Source: an uncultured Clostridia bacterium (lineage in GTDB: Bacteria; Bacillota; Clostridia; Christensenellales; Borkfalkiaceae). From it: a stretch of DNA of 20,535 bases. The position numbers were made by a program, and so were the translations under genes. The notes below the pieces were generated by a model. The model had not been told where the DNA came from and ran no database searches. It saw only the letters and a program-made list of their open reading frames with translations. Positions 1 to 8,382 of this stretch are shown in pieces. The stretch is taken from assembly GCA_947629735.1 (NCBI GenBank), contig CANREX010000008.1:1-20535 (forward strand). The letters run 5' to 3'. Every line of letters begins with the position of its first letter. Within the stretch, counting starts at the first letter, position 1.

Positions 1-281
1 GGGCGTTCCGAGGTTGTACAAGTCTCAAAAGCATAAATATACCCGAAAGCTGCGAAATAGTCAAAAATTCGTATGAAGTTCCCGCCGTGTTCAAGATCAT
101 GCAGGAGAAGGCGGGAATAACCGACGCGCAGATTTACAATACGTTCAACATGGGCATAGGCATGGTAGTATGCGTCGATGAAAAGGACGTCAACGCGGCT
201 ATCGCGCAACTCGAAAGCACGGGCGAAAGCTGCGCCGTGATAGGTAAAACCGTGAAAGGCAAAGGAGTGACTCTGCTGTAA
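1..281 (+). CDS. purM: Phosphoribosylformylglycinamidine cyclo-ligase (AIR synthetase), 3' end only
   Basis: This is the C-terminal end of PurM, which closes the imidazole ring (FGAM + ATP to AIR) in cytosolic purine synthesis. The reading frame enters at base 3 and gives 92 residues to the TAA at 279-281. From about base 54 the protein is clearly PurM: a YEVPAVFKIM segment, then the family hallmark TFNMGIGMVV, a D-E-K-D-V helix and a closing VIGKTVKGKGVTLL. The first ~15 residues do not fit PurM. AFRGCTSLKSINIP is typical of BspA-type (LRR_5) leucine-rich repeats and uses codons (CGA, GGT, TGT, AGT) that are uncommon in the neighbouring genes, so the left edge may be a chimeric junction. The TAA overlaps the purN ATG by one base, indicating translational coupling. 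Identity as PurM is secure; the upstream part is not. Confidence 0.9.
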   Translation, partial: AFRGCTSLKSINIPESCEIVKNSYEVPAVFKIMQEKAGITDAQIYNTFNMGIGMVVCVDEKDVNAAIAQLESTGESCAVIGKTVKGKGVTLL

Positions 282-895
282 TGAAACGCATTGCCGTATT
301 CGCGAGCGGGGGCGGAACTGACTTCCAATCGATAATAGACGCCAACGAACGCGAAAAATTCTGCGAAATAGTCTATCTGATAGCTTCAAAGGAGGGTATC
401 GGCGCGATAGACAGGGCGAAAAATCACGGCATCAACACCGCCGTTTTCGCCAAAAAGGACTATCCCGACCTCGACAAGCTCTATTCCGAACTCACATATC
501 TTCTGAATATGAACAGGATAGACTACATCGTGCTCGCGGGGTGGCTGAAAATAATTCCGCAGAGCTTTATAAAGAATTTCGAGGACAGGATAATAAACAT
601 TCACCCCTCGCTAATACCGTCTTTCTGCGGCGCGGGCATGTACGGGCTGAACGTGCATAAAGCCGTGCTCGATTACGGGGCGAAAGTTTCGGGTTGTACC
701 GTGCATTTCGTGGACGAAGTCCCCGACGGCGGCGCGATAATCGCGCAGACCGCAGTCGCGGTGGAAGAGGGCGACACGCCCGAAACGCTGCAAGCGCGCA
801 TACTCGAAAAGGAGCACGTTCTGCTTCCCTATTGCGTGAAAAAACTTTGCGAAGGCAAGATTTCAAAGCGCGGCAGGCAGGTGGAAATCAAATAA
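281..895 (+). CDS. purN: Phosphoribosylglycinamide formyltransferase
   Basis: PurN transfers a formyl group from 10-formyl-THF to GAR, giving FGAR, the third step of purine synthesis. The 204-residue length is normal for the folate-dependent family. The phosphate-binding loop ASGGGTDFQS sits at residues 8-17. The catalytic Asn106 and His108 are in NIHPSLIP, and the catalytic Asp149 is in DEVPDGGAIIAQ (the counterpart of E. coli Asp144). The insert FCGAGMYGLNVHKAVL replaces the shorter E. coli loop and, as I recall, is common in Clostridia and Bacteroidetes. The ATG shares its A with the purM stop (TAATG), and AAGGAG lies at 262-267. It forms one cluster with purM, purH, purD and purL. Confidence 0.96.
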   Translation: MKRIAVFASGGGTDFQSIIDANEREKFCEIVYLIASKEGIGAIDRAKNHGINTAVFAKKDYPDLDKLYSELTYLLNMNRIDYIVLAGWLKIIPQSFIKNFEDRIINIHPSLIPSFCGAGMYGLNVHKAVLDYGAKVSGCTVHFVDEVPDGGAIIAQTAVAVEEGDTPETLQARILEKEHVLLPYCVKKLCEGKISKRGRQVEIK

Positions 896-969
896 TAAAA
901 CAGCGCAAAATTAAGCAAAAAATCACTAAAACCATTAAAAGAGTAAAAAATTTTCGGGAGATATATTTT
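896..969. repeat. purN-purH spacer with six A-tracts at ~10-bp spacing
   Basis: The 74-base gap is A-rich and degenerate. A-tracts of 4-6 bases are centred near 898.5, 908.5, 919.5, 929.5, 938.5 and 947.5, giving steps of 10, 11, 10, 9 and 9. The last runs into TTTT. Such phasing is the classical signature of intrinsic curvature. I see no promoter or terminator in it. The purH Shine-Dalgarno GGGAG closes the gap at 956-960. Confidence 0.6.
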
Positions 970-2589
970 ATGGAAATGAAGAAGAGGGCGCTCGTATCCG
1001 TATCGGACAAGTCGGACGTGGTCGATTTCTGCAAGGGGCTTGTCGCCAACGGGTTTGAGATAATCTCTACGGGCGGCACGGCAAAGGCGCTTAAAGAGGC
1101 GGGCTTGAACGTCATCGGCATATCCGAGATAACGGGCTTTCCGGAGTGCCTCGACGGCAGGGTAAAAACTCTTCATCCCAACGTACACGCGGGGCTGCTC
1201 GCGATGCGCTCCAACCCCGAGCACATGGCGCAGCTCGAAAAGCTGAATATAAACACGATAGACGTTGTGTGCGTAAACCTCTATCCGTTCAAAGCGACGT
1301 TGGAGAGGGGCGCGGACTTCGCGGAGTGCATAGAAAATATCGACATAGGCGGACCTACAATGATAAGGGCGGCGGCGAAAAACTATCAGGACGTCGCCGT
1401 CATCGTAGACCCCAAGGACTATGCGCTCGTTTTGGAAGAGCTCACAAAAGGCGGCGTCACGTTGCAGACGAAAAAGTATCTCCAATACAAGGTTTTTGCG
1501 CACACCGCAGTATACGACAGTCTGATTTCCAACTATCTCGCCTCTCAGCTCGGCATAGAGTATCCCGAGACGATAACATTCGCGTACGAAAAGGCGCAGG
1601 ATCTCCGCTACGGCGAAAACCCCGCGCAGTCCGCCGTGTTCTATAAAGAGCCTTTCGTCCGCAAGGGCAGCCTTCCCTCGGCAAAGCAGCTCTGGGGCAA
1701 GGAACTTTCCTACAACAACATAAACGACGCTAACGGCGCGCTCGAACTTTTGAAGGAGTTCGGAGACGTCCCCGCGGTAGTCGCATGCAAGCACGCGAAC
1801 CCCTGCGGAGTGGGCACGGGCAAGGACATCTACGAAGCGTACATGCGCGCGTACAATTCCGACCCCGTATCCGTTTTCGGCGGCATACTCGCGATAAACG
1901 GCGAAGTGGACGAAGCCACCGCTGAGGAAATCAACAAGATTTTCATAGAAATCGTTATGGCGCCGTCATATTCCGAAAAGGCGCTTGAAATTCTCGAACA
2001 GAAGAAGAATATCCGCCTTTTGCAGATTGACGACATCTCCGCCCGCAGGGAATCTTCCGCGCGCGACATGAAAAAGGTGTACGGCGGGCTTCTCGTTCAG
2101 CGCTATGACGAATGTCTCATCGCGGGCGAGGACATGAAGCTGTTCTCCACCAAGGCAAAGGTGGAAGAGAGCGTCCTTCCCACGGGCAAGACAAAGACGG
2201 TTTACGGCAACGGAGTAGTCACAAAAAGAGCTCCCACAAAGCAGGAGATCGAGGCGATGATGTTCGCGTGGCGCGTAGTAAAGCACACCAAGTCCAACGC
2301 GATTGTTATAGGCAAAGAAGGCAGGACGACGGGCATCGGCATGGGGCAGACCAACCGCATCTGGGCGGCGCAGCAGGCGATAGCGCACGCGGGCGAAGAG
2401 GCAAAGGGCTCTGTAATGGCGTCCGACGCGTTCTTCCCTTTCCCCGACTGCGTGGAGGAGTGCGTAAAGGCGGGCATAACCGCGATAATTCAGCCGGGCG
2501 GCTCTATCCGCGACAAGGAATCCGTAGAAGCGTGCGACGCGGCGGGTATAGCCATGGTGTTCGTAGGCGAAAGGCACTTTAAACACTAA
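970..2589 (+). CDS. purH: Bifunctional AICAR transformylase / IMP cyclohydrolase
   Basis: PurH carries out the last two steps to IMP: formylation of AICAR by 10-formyl-THF, then ring closure. I place the start at ATG 970, after GGGAG at 956-960. The frame is open further upstream, but that part lies inside purN and has no PurH similarity. The product is 539 residues. The N-terminal MGS-like cyclohydrolase domain (about 1-140) carries STGGTAKAL and LDGRVKTLHP with Lys66. GGPTMIRAAAKN and DLRYGENPAQ follow. The transformylase domain has the catalytic Lys274-His275 in CKHANPCGVG, then WGKELSYNNIND and, near the C terminus, GMGQTNRIWAAQQA and IQPGGSIRD. All key residues are present. The GMGQTNRIW form is the one I associate with Clostridia. 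Confidence 0.97.
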   Translation: MEMKKRALVSVSDKSDVVDFCKGLVANGFEIISTGGTAKALKEAGLNVIGISEITGFPECLDGRVKTLHPNVHAGLLAMRSNPEHMAQLEKLNINTIDVVCVNLYPFKATLERGADFAECIENIDIGGPTMIRAAAKNYQDVAVIVDPKDYALVLEELTKGGVTLQTKKYLQYKVFAHTAVYDSLISNYLASQLGIEYPETITFAYEKAQDLRYGENPAQSAVFYKEPFVRKGSLPSAKQLWGKELSYNNINDANGALELLKEFGDVPAVVACKHANPCGVGTGKDIYEAYMRAYNSDPVSVFGGILAINGEVDEATAEEINKIFIEIVMAPSYSEKALEILEQKKNIRLLQIDDISARRESSARDMKKVYGGLLVQRYDECLIAGEDMKLFSTKAKVEESVLPTGKTKTVYGNGVVTKRAPTKQEIEAMMFAWRVVKHTKSNAIVIGKEGRTTGIGMGQTNRIWAAQQAIAHAGEEAKGSVMASDAFFPFPDCVEECVKAGITAIIQPGGSIRDKESVEACDAAGIAMVFVGERHFKH

Positions 2590-2609
2590 AAATACACTTT
2601 AAACATTAA
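2575..2609 (+). repeat. Tandem copy of the purH tail across its stop codon
   Basis: CACTTTAAACACTAA (2575-2589), encoding the last residues H-F-K-H and the stop, is repeated with one mismatch as CACTTTAAACATTAA at 2595-2609, a 20-base period. Weaker echoes follow at about 2616 (GCGTTTTGAACATAG) and 2644 (CATTTCAAAC). The rest of the 136-base purH-purD gap is A-rich. It holds a weak AGCAC/GTGCT hairpin at 2695-2711 and no convincing promoter. Confidence 0.7.
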
Positions 2610-2725
2610 GAAAAGCGTTTTGAACATAGGAAAGCCGCAAGGGCATTTCAAACGGCGATAAACACATTCGGAATTTAAAATAATTCAAAAGAAAAGCACA
2701 AAAGACGTGCTAAAAAGGAAATATT

Positions 2726-4006
2726 ATGCAGGTTTTGGTCATCGGAAACGGCGGTAGGGAACACGCCATATTGCAGGCTCTTAAAAAGAGCAAACGCGTG
2801 GAAAAGCTGTATTGCATGAAGGGCAATGCGGGCACGGCGGAGATTGCGGAAAACGTCAACGTGGACTATATGGACGCGGAAGCGGTAAAGCAGTTCGCCC
2901 TCGCCAACCCGCAGATAGACTACTACGTGGTCGCTCCCGACGACCCCCTCGCGATAGGCATTGTGGACGAGCTGCAATCTATCGGCAAGCGGTGTTTCGG
3001 ACCTGAAAAAAAGGCTGCGATAATCGAAGCGAGCAAGGCGTTCGCAAAGCAGTTCATGCACAAATACAACATACCCACGGCGAAGTCGGCAACATTCGAG
3101 GACTACGGCGAGGCGTTGGAATACATAAGGAAAGAGGGCGCGCCGATAGTGTTGAAGGCGGACGGTCTCGCGCTTGGCAAAGGCGTGCTCGTGTGCGAAA
3201 CGCTCAAACAGGCGGAAGAGGGCTTGAAGGACATAATGCTCAACAAGTCGTTCGGCTCGGCGGGCAACAAAATCGTTATCGAAGAGTGCATGAAAGGCTT
3301 GAAATACACCCCCGGCGAGGAGGTTTCCGTCCTCGCTTTCACGGACGGCAAGACGATAAAGCCCATGATAACCTCGTGCGATCACAAGCGTTCGGGCGAC
3401 GGCGATAAGGGGCTGAACACGGGCGGCATGGGCACGTTTTCCCCCTGCCCGTTCTGGACGAAAGAGCTCGAAAAGCAGGTCATGGACGAAATTATGATAC
3501 CCACCGTCAAGGCTATGAACGCCGAGGGCAGGACGTTTAAAGGCTGCCTGTATTTCGGGCTCATGCGCACGGACAAGGGCATGAAAGTCGTAGAGTACAA
3601 TTCCCGCTTCGGCGACCCCGAAACGCAGGTCGTTCTGCCAATGCTCAAAACCGATTTAATGGACGTCTTCGAGGCCGTCACCGACGGCAGGCTCGCAGAT
3701 ATTGATATAGAATGGGAAGAGGGCGCGTGCGTGTGCGTTGTCCTCGCGAGCGGCGGCTACCCCGTGAGCTACGTCAAGGGCAAGGAAATTTCTATCGGCG
3801 ATATAGGCGATTGCACACTCGTGCACGCGGGCACGGCGATAAAGGACGGAAAGCTCGTGACTAACGGCGGCAGGGTTTTGGGCGTCGTCGCCAAGGGCGC
3901 GGACGTGGAAGAGGCGCGCAAAAAGGCGTATGCGGCGGTGAACAATATTTCGTGGGAAGGCATGCAGTACCGCAAGGATATAGGCATAAAGTATCGCGAA
4001 GGCTGA
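2726..4006 (+). CDS. purD: Phosphoribosylamine-glycine ligase (GAR synthetase)
   Basis: PurD joins phosphoribosylamine to glycine with ATP, the second step of purine synthesis. The 426-residue length is normal for the single-function bacterial enzyme. The N-terminal domain opens with the nucleotide-fold loop VLVIGNGGREHA and includes the dipeptide-rich APDDPLAIGIVDEL. The ATP-grasp core contains LKADGLALGKGV with Lys144 and Asp146, DHKRSGDGDKGLNTGGMG, and the Mg-binding Glu290 and Asn292 of EYNSRFGDPETQ. The C-terminal domain carries CVVLASGGYP. The start is fixed by AAGGAA at 2715-2720, six bases before ATG. It lies between purH and purL in the same direction. Confidence 0.97.
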   Translation: MQVLVIGNGGREHAILQALKKSKRVEKLYCMKGNAGTAEIAENVNVDYMDAEAVKQFALANPQIDYYVVAPDDPLAIGIVDELQSIGKRCFGPEKKAAIIEASKAFAKQFMHKYNIPTAKSATFEDYGEALEYIRKEGAPIVLKADGLALGKGVLVCETLKQAEEGLKDIMLNKSFGSAGNKIVIEECMKGLKYTPGEEVSVLAFTDGKTIKPMITSCDHKRSGDGDKGLNTGGMGTFSPCPFWTKELEKQVMDEIMIPTVKAMNAEGRTFKGCLYFGLMRTDKGMKVVEYNSRFGDPETQVVLPMLKTDLMDVFEAVTDGRLADIDIEWEEGACVCVVLASGGYPVSYVKGKEISIGDIGDCTLVHAGTAIKDGKLVTNGGRVLGVVAKGADVEEARKKAYAAVNNISWEGMQYRKDIGIKYREG

Positions 4007-4027
4007 AATTCAAGGCACGGTGATAAA

Positions 4028-7000
4028 ATGATTTATAGAATTTTTGTTGAAAAAAAGGACGATTTGCAGGCTAAAAAGACAGCCGAGGACATAAAAAATC
4101 TGCTCAAAATACAGGTGGAGGACGTCCGCCGCTGTATCCGCTACGACGTGGAAAACATGACGGAAGAGGAATTCAAAGCGGCTGTTCCCACCGTCTTTTC
4201 CGAGCCACCCGTCGATAACGTTTATCTCGAAGAGATAAAATATCCCAAGGAATACAAGGTCTTTGCCGTCGCATATCTCACGGGTCAGTACGACCAGCGC
4301 GCGGACAGCGCGGCGCAGTGCGTACAGCTCCTCACAAGGAAAGAGCGCCCGCTCATCAAATGCGCAAACATATACGCGGTGAAGGGCGTCACGGACGAGC
4401 AGCTCTCCCGCATAAAAAAGCACGTTATAAACCCCGTGGAAAGCGAGGAAGTCGGGCTTGAAAAACCTCAATCCCTCGCCCATGTCGCGGTAGAGGCGGA
4501 GGACGTCAAACAGGTCGAAGGCTTCATAAAAATGAGCGGCGAAGAGATAGCGGCTTATCACGCGAAAATGGGGCTTGCGATGTCCGTCGCCGACCTCGCT
4601 TTTGTGCGCGATTATTTCGCGAAAGAGGGTAGAAATCCCACCGAAACGGAAATAAAAGTCATAGACACTTATTGGTCGGACCATTGCAGGCACACGACTT
4701 TCGCCACGGAAATCACGGGGATTTCCATAAACGGCGACAACGCCGACGTCAAGACGGCATTAAACGAGTACGAAGCGCTGTTTAAGGAGCTTTACGCGGA
4801 CAGAAGCGACAAGTATCGCTGCCTCATGGACATAGCGACGATAGGCGCGAAAAAGCTCAAAAAGGACGGGAAGCTCGACAACCTCGACCTTTCCGACGAG
4901 ATAAACGCGTGCTCGATAAAAATCGACGCCACGCTCGACGGCGTAAAACAGAAATATACGGTTATGTTCAAGAACGAAACGCATAACCACCCCACGGAAA
5001 TAGAGCCTTTCGGCGGCGCGGCTACATGCTTGGGCGGCGCTATCCGCGACCCGCTTTCGGGCAGGACTTACGTCTTGCAGTCCATGCGCGTCACGGGCTG
5101 CGCAGACCCCACCGAACCCATTGAAAACACCCTGCCGGGCAAACTGCCCCAGCGCGTAATAACCAAGACGGCTGCGGCGGGCTTCTCCTCGTACGGCAAC
5201 CAGATAGGTCTCGCCACGGGTCAGGTCGACGAAGTGTATCACCCCGGGTACAAGGCAAAGCGGCTTGAAACGGGCTTTGTCGTCGGCGGCGCGAAGTCGG
5301 ACATGATCTACCGCGCCAAACCACAAAAGGGGGATATAATACTGCTTTTGGGCGGCGAAACGGGACGCGACGGCTGCGGCGGCGCGACGGGCTCGTCCAA
5401 GGCTCACGACAAAAAGTCGGTGCAGACGTGCGGCGCGGAAGTGCAGAAGGGCAACGCGCTCACCGAAAGAAAATTGCAGAGGCTGTTTTTAAACGGCGAA
5501 GCGACGCGCATGATAAAGAAGTGCAACGACTTCGGCGCGGGCGGCGTGTCCGTTGCGATAGGCGAGCTCGCGGACGGGCTTGTAATAGAGCTCGACAAAG
5601 TCCCCAAGAAATATGAAGGTCTTTCGGGCACGGAACTCGCGATATCGGAGTCTCAGGAGAGAATGGCGGTGGTAGTCGCCTCTTCGGACGTCGAAAAATT
5701 CATAAAACTCGCGGAAGAGGAAAACCTCACCGCAACCCCCGTCGCGCGCGTCACGGACGACAGAAGAATTACTATGTATCACCGCGGCAAGGCGATTGTG
5801 GACATCTCCCGCGATTTCCTCGATACAAACGGCGTAAAACAGCAGACCGAAGCGGAGATAAACGAAAATATAACGCATTTCTTCGACGACCCCGCGCAAG
5901 TTCCGTCCTTTTCGCAGGCGCTTTCCGAAACGCTTTCACAGCTCAATGTCTGCTCCAAAAAAGGACTTGCTGAAAACTTCGATTCGACGATAGGCGCAAA
6001 GTCGGTATATATGCCTTTCGGCGGCAAATATCAGCTGACCCCCGTCATCGCAATGGCGGCAAAACTTGTGGGAGGGGAGACGGACGACTGCACCGTCTCG
6101 GCGTACGGGTACAGCCCCGAACTTTCCTCGTCCTCGCCCTTTACGGGCGCAGTCTACGCGATAGTTACTTCCGTTTCCAAGCTCGTTGCGGCGGGCGCGG
6201 ATTATAAGGACGCGCGCCTCACCTTGCAGGAATTTTTCATGCGCCTGAGGGAAGACCCCAAGCGTTGGGGCGTTCCCCTTGCGGCATTGCTCGGCGCGCT
6301 TCACGCACAGCTCAACCTCGGTTTGGGCGCGATAGGCGGAAAGGATTCGATGAGCGGCTCGTTCGAGGACATCGACGTGCCTCCCACGCTCATATCCTTT
6401 GCCCTTGCCCCCGCCAAGGCTTCCGCGCTTATAACCAACGTGTTAAGGCAAAAGGGCGAAAAGCTGTATCTTCTTCCCATCAAAAAGGACGGCTGCCGTA
6501 TCCCCGACTTCGATTATCTCAAAAAGCTGTATTCGGCGGTAAATTGCGGGATAAAATCGGGCAATATCGGCTTCGCGACGGTGGTTGAAAAGGGCGGCGC
6601 GGCTGCGGCTGTCGTAAAGTCCTGCCTCGGCAACCGCCTCGGCTTCGATTTCGCGTGCGACAAAAACGCTCTCTTTAAGGAAAGCTACGGCGATATCATC
6701 ATAAGCGCGAAGGACGTCTCCGCGCTCGGCTTGCAAAGCGTGTATCTCGGCGAAACGAGCGGGGCAGACTTCACTTTGGGCAAAGAAAAACTTTCGGAAA
6801 ACGACGCGGTTTCGGCGTATACGAAAAAGCTCGACGCCGTATTCCCCGCAACCGCAAAGGCGGAGGGGGAAGCTCCCGATTGCGACTACACGAAAGGTCG
6901 GAAATATACAAATATCGCGACAAAAATAGCCAAACCCCGCGTGTTTATCCCCGCTTTCCCGGGCACTAACTGCGAGCTTGACACCGCCCGCGCGTTCGAA

Positions 7001-7729
7001 CAGGCGGGCGCAACGGCTAAAATTCTCGTCATCAAAAACCGCTCCGCCGCCGACATCGAGGAGAGCGTAGAGGCGATAATAAAGGAGATCGAAAAGGCGA
7101 ACATAATCGCTTTCCCGGGCGGCTTCTCGGGCGGCGACGAACCCGACGGCTCGGGCAAATTCATCGCAACTACGTTCAGCAATCCCGCGATAGCGGAAAA
7201 GGTAATGGAACTTTTAAATAAGCGCGACGGTTTGGCGCTCGGCATATGCAACGGCTTCCAGGCGCTCATAAAGCTCGGGCTCGTTCCCTACGGGAAAGTG
7301 CGTTCGCTCACGGCGAATTCCCCCACGCTGACGTACAACAACATATCCCGCCACGTCTCGACGATGGTCAATATCAGGGTGACGTCCAACCTCAGCCCCT
7401 GGCTTTCGGGTTGCAAGGTGGGCGAGGTGTATTCCGTGCCCGTATCCCACGGCGAGGGCAAGATAGTCGCCCCCGAAAAGGAACTTATCGCCATGAAAGC
7501 GGGCGGGCAAATCGCCACGCAGTATGTTGACCTCGACGGCGCGCCCACGATGGTCAGCCCCTTCAACCCCAACGGAAGCAGTTGGGCGATAGAGGGCATA
7601 ACCTCTCCCGACGGCAGGGTGTTCGGCAAGATGGGTCACAGCGAAAGAAAGGGCGAAAATCTCTATAAAAATTTCGAAGGCAATTTCGATATGCACATAT
7701 TCGAAAGCGGCGTGAAATATTTCAAATAA
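4028..7729 (+). CDS. purL: Phosphoribosylformylglycinamidine synthase, single-chain form
   Basis: PurL converts FGAR, glutamine and ATP to FGAM. At 1233 residues it is the long one-chain form, combining what other Firmicutes split into PurS, PurL and PurQ; the spacing fits the clostridial clade rather than the ~1300-residue proteobacterial one. An N-terminal PurS-like part is followed by the linker, with WSDHCRHTT at 216-224. The first AIR-synthetase-like half has the ATP/Mg motif ETHNHPTEIEPFGG from Glu317 and GGETGRDGCGGATGSS. A second, degenerate half contains GAIGGKDSMSG. The glutaminase domain begins near residue 969 (PRVFIPAFPGTNCE). Its triad is Cys1074 (LGICNGFQ), His1204 and Glu1206 (GHSER). 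The start ATG follows purD by 21 bases with only a weak AAGG ribosome site. No frameshift or missing catalytic residue was seen. Confidence 0.97.
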   Translation: MIYRIFVEKKDDLQAKKTAEDIKNLLKIQVEDVRRCIRYDVENMTEEEFKAAVPTVFSEPPVDNVYLEEIKYPKEYKVFAVAYLTGQYDQRADSAAQCVQLLTRKERPLIKCANIYAVKGVTDEQLSRIKKHVINPVESEEVGLEKPQSLAHVAVEAEDVKQVEGFIKMSGEEIAAYHAKMGLAMSVADLAFVRDYFAKEGRNPTETEIKVIDTYWSDHCRHTTFATEITGISINGDNADVKTALNEYEALFKELYADRSDKYRCLMDIATIGAKKLKKDGKLDNLDLSDEINACSIKIDATLDGVKQKYTVMFKNETHNHPTEIEPFGGAATCLGGAIRDPLSGRTYVLQSMRVTGCADPTEPIENTLPGKLPQRVITKTAAAGFSSYGNQIGLATGQVDEVYHPGYKAKRLETGFVVGGAKSDMIYRAKPQKGDIILLLGGETGRDGCGGATGSSKAHDKKSVQTCGAEVQKGNALTERKLQRLFLNGEATRMIKKCNDFGAGGVSVAIGELADGLVIELDKVPKKYEGLSGTELAISESQERMAVVVASSDVEKFIKLAEEENLTATPVARVTDDRRITMYHRGKAIVDISRDFLDTNGVKQQTEAEINENITHFFDDPAQVPSFSQALSETLSQLNVCSKKGLAENFDSTIGAKSVYMPFGGKYQLTPVIAMAAKLVGGETDDCTVSAYGYSPELSSSSPFTGAVYAIVTSVSKLVAAGADYKDARLTLQEFFMRLREDPKRWGVPLAALLGALHAQLNLGLGAIGGKDSMSGSFEDIDVPPTLISFALAPAKASALITNVLRQKGEKLYLLPIKKDGCRIPDFDYLKKLYSAVNCGIKSGNIGFATVVEKGGAAAAVVKSCLGNRLGFDFACDKNALFKESYGDIIISAKDVSALGLQSVYLGETSGADFTLGKEKLSENDAVSAYTKKLDAVFPATAKAEGEAPDCDYTKGRKYTNIATKIAKPRVFIPAFPGTNCELDTARAFEQAGATAKILVIKNRSAADIEESVEAIIKEIEKANIIAFPGGFSGGDEPDGSGKFIATTFSNPAIAEKVMELLNKRDGLALGICNGFQALIKLGLVPYGKVRSLTANSPTLTYNNISRHVSTMVNIRVTSNLSPWLSGCKVGEVYSVPVSHGEGKIVAPEKELIAMKAGGQIATQYVDLDGAPTMVSPFNPNGSSWAIEGITSPDGRVFGKMGHSERKGENLYKNFEGNFDMHIFESGVKYFK

Positions 7730-7785
7730 CGGCTTGTTCAAAAAAACGACCCGTTAAATCAATGGCTTGTTAAATTAACGGCTTG
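7721..7785 (+). repeat. Four degenerate 16-base tandem repeats beginning inside the purL stop region
   Basis: The units are TTCAAATAACGGCTTG (7721-7736, spanning the purL stop), TTCAAAAAAACGACCCG (7737-7753), TTAAATCAATGGCTTG (7754-7769) and TTAAATTAACGGCTTG (7770-7785). Units 1, 3 and 4 match each other at about 12-14 of 16 positions. In addition CGTGAAATATTTCAAA occurs exactly twice, at 7711-7726 (the purL C-terminal codons) and 7790-7805. The remainder of the 118-base gap to nrdR is A-rich. I find no convincing promoter or terminator in it. Confidence 0.75.
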
Positions 7786-7847
7786 CCGCCGTGAAATATT
7801 TCAAACGGAAAACCGCGAAAAAATCTATCCCAAATGGAGGCGTAAAC

Positions 7848-8315
7848 ATGAAATGTATGTATTGCGGCTGCGAGGACAGCCGAGTGATCGACAGCCGTTC
7901 GGCGGACGAAGGCAGGACAATAAGGCGGCGCAGGGAGTGCGTGCAGTGCGGCAGGCGTTTCACCACTTACGAAACGATTGAAGATACGCCCGTGCTCGTC
8001 GTCAAGGCGAGCGGCAACAGGCAGGCATACGACGCGCAGAAAGTCAAAAACGGCATAATAAAGGCGTGCGAAAAGCGCCCCGTGTCCATGGATAGCATAG
8101 ATAAAATCGTGGACACCGTCACAAAGCGCATATACAATTCCATGGAACAGGAGATTTCCTCCAAGCAGATAGGCGAAATGGTCATGGACGAGCTCAAATC
8201 CCTCGACGAGGTAGCATACGTCAGATACGCCAGCGTCTACCGCTCGTTCACGGATATCGACAGCTTCATGAAAGAATTGCAGAACATGATGGCGAGCAGG
8301 AACAAAAAGAAGTAA
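7848..8315 (+). CDS. nrdR: Transcriptional repressor NrdR
   Basis: NrdR is the zinc-ribbon/ATP-cone repressor that senses ATP/dATP and controls ribonucleotide reductase genes. From ATG 7848 the product is 155 residues, the usual length. The zinc ribbon ligands are Cys3, Cys6, Cys31 and Cys34 (MKCMYCGC...CVQCGRRFTTYE), with the basic DNA-binding segment TIRRRRE between them. An ATP-cone follows at about residues 46-136 (VVKASGNRQAYDAQKVKNGI onward). The start is decided by TGGAGG at 7835-7840, seven bases upstream. The frame stays open further upstream through a copy of purL tail codons, but that part is not NrdR. No ribonucleotide reductase gene is in view, so it acts in trans. Confidence 0.97.
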   Translation: MKCMYCGCEDSRVIDSRSADEGRTIRRRRECVQCGRRFTTYETIEDTPVLVVKASGNRQAYDAQKVKNGIIKACEKRPVSMDSIDKIVDTVTKRIYNSMEQEISSKQIGEMVMDELKSLDEVAYVRYASVYRSFTDIDSFMKELQNMMASRNKKK

Positions 8316-8342
8316 AATATAAAGCGATTCAAAATCAAAGGC

Positions 8343-8377
8343 GTAAGGGCAGTAGGAAAACTGCCTTTACTTTTATG
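8343..8377 (+). terminator. Intrinsic terminator-like hairpin after nrdR
   Basis: GTAAGGGCAGT (8343-8353) pairs with ACTGCCTTTAC (8360-8370), an 11-bp stem with one G-T pair and loop AGGAAA, followed by TTTTAT. It lies 27 bases after the nrdR stop and only 12 bases before the ispG ATG. It may end nrdR transcription, attenuate ispG, or both. The U-run is short, so efficiency is uncertain. Confidence 0.7.
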
Positions 8378-8382
8378 CGGCT

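Noticed and set aside
694..969. In-frame extension of purH upstream of ATG 970
   Set aside because: It overlaps purN in another frame, is arginine-rich shadow sequence, and PurH similarity begins right at 970 after a good GGGAG.
2695..2711. AGCAC/GTGCT hairpin before purD
   Set aside because: Five base pairs with a seven-base loop and no U-run; too weak to call a terminator or riboswitch.
281..7729. Purine riboswitch or PurR box controlling the pur genes
   Set aside because: The cluster's 5' end is outside the window, and none of the internal gaps shows a riboswitch-like fold or paired PurBox sequence.
7791..7847. N-terminal extension of nrdR from a GTG
   Set aside because: It translates the duplicated purL tail; the zinc ribbon starts at ATG 7848 after TGGAGG.
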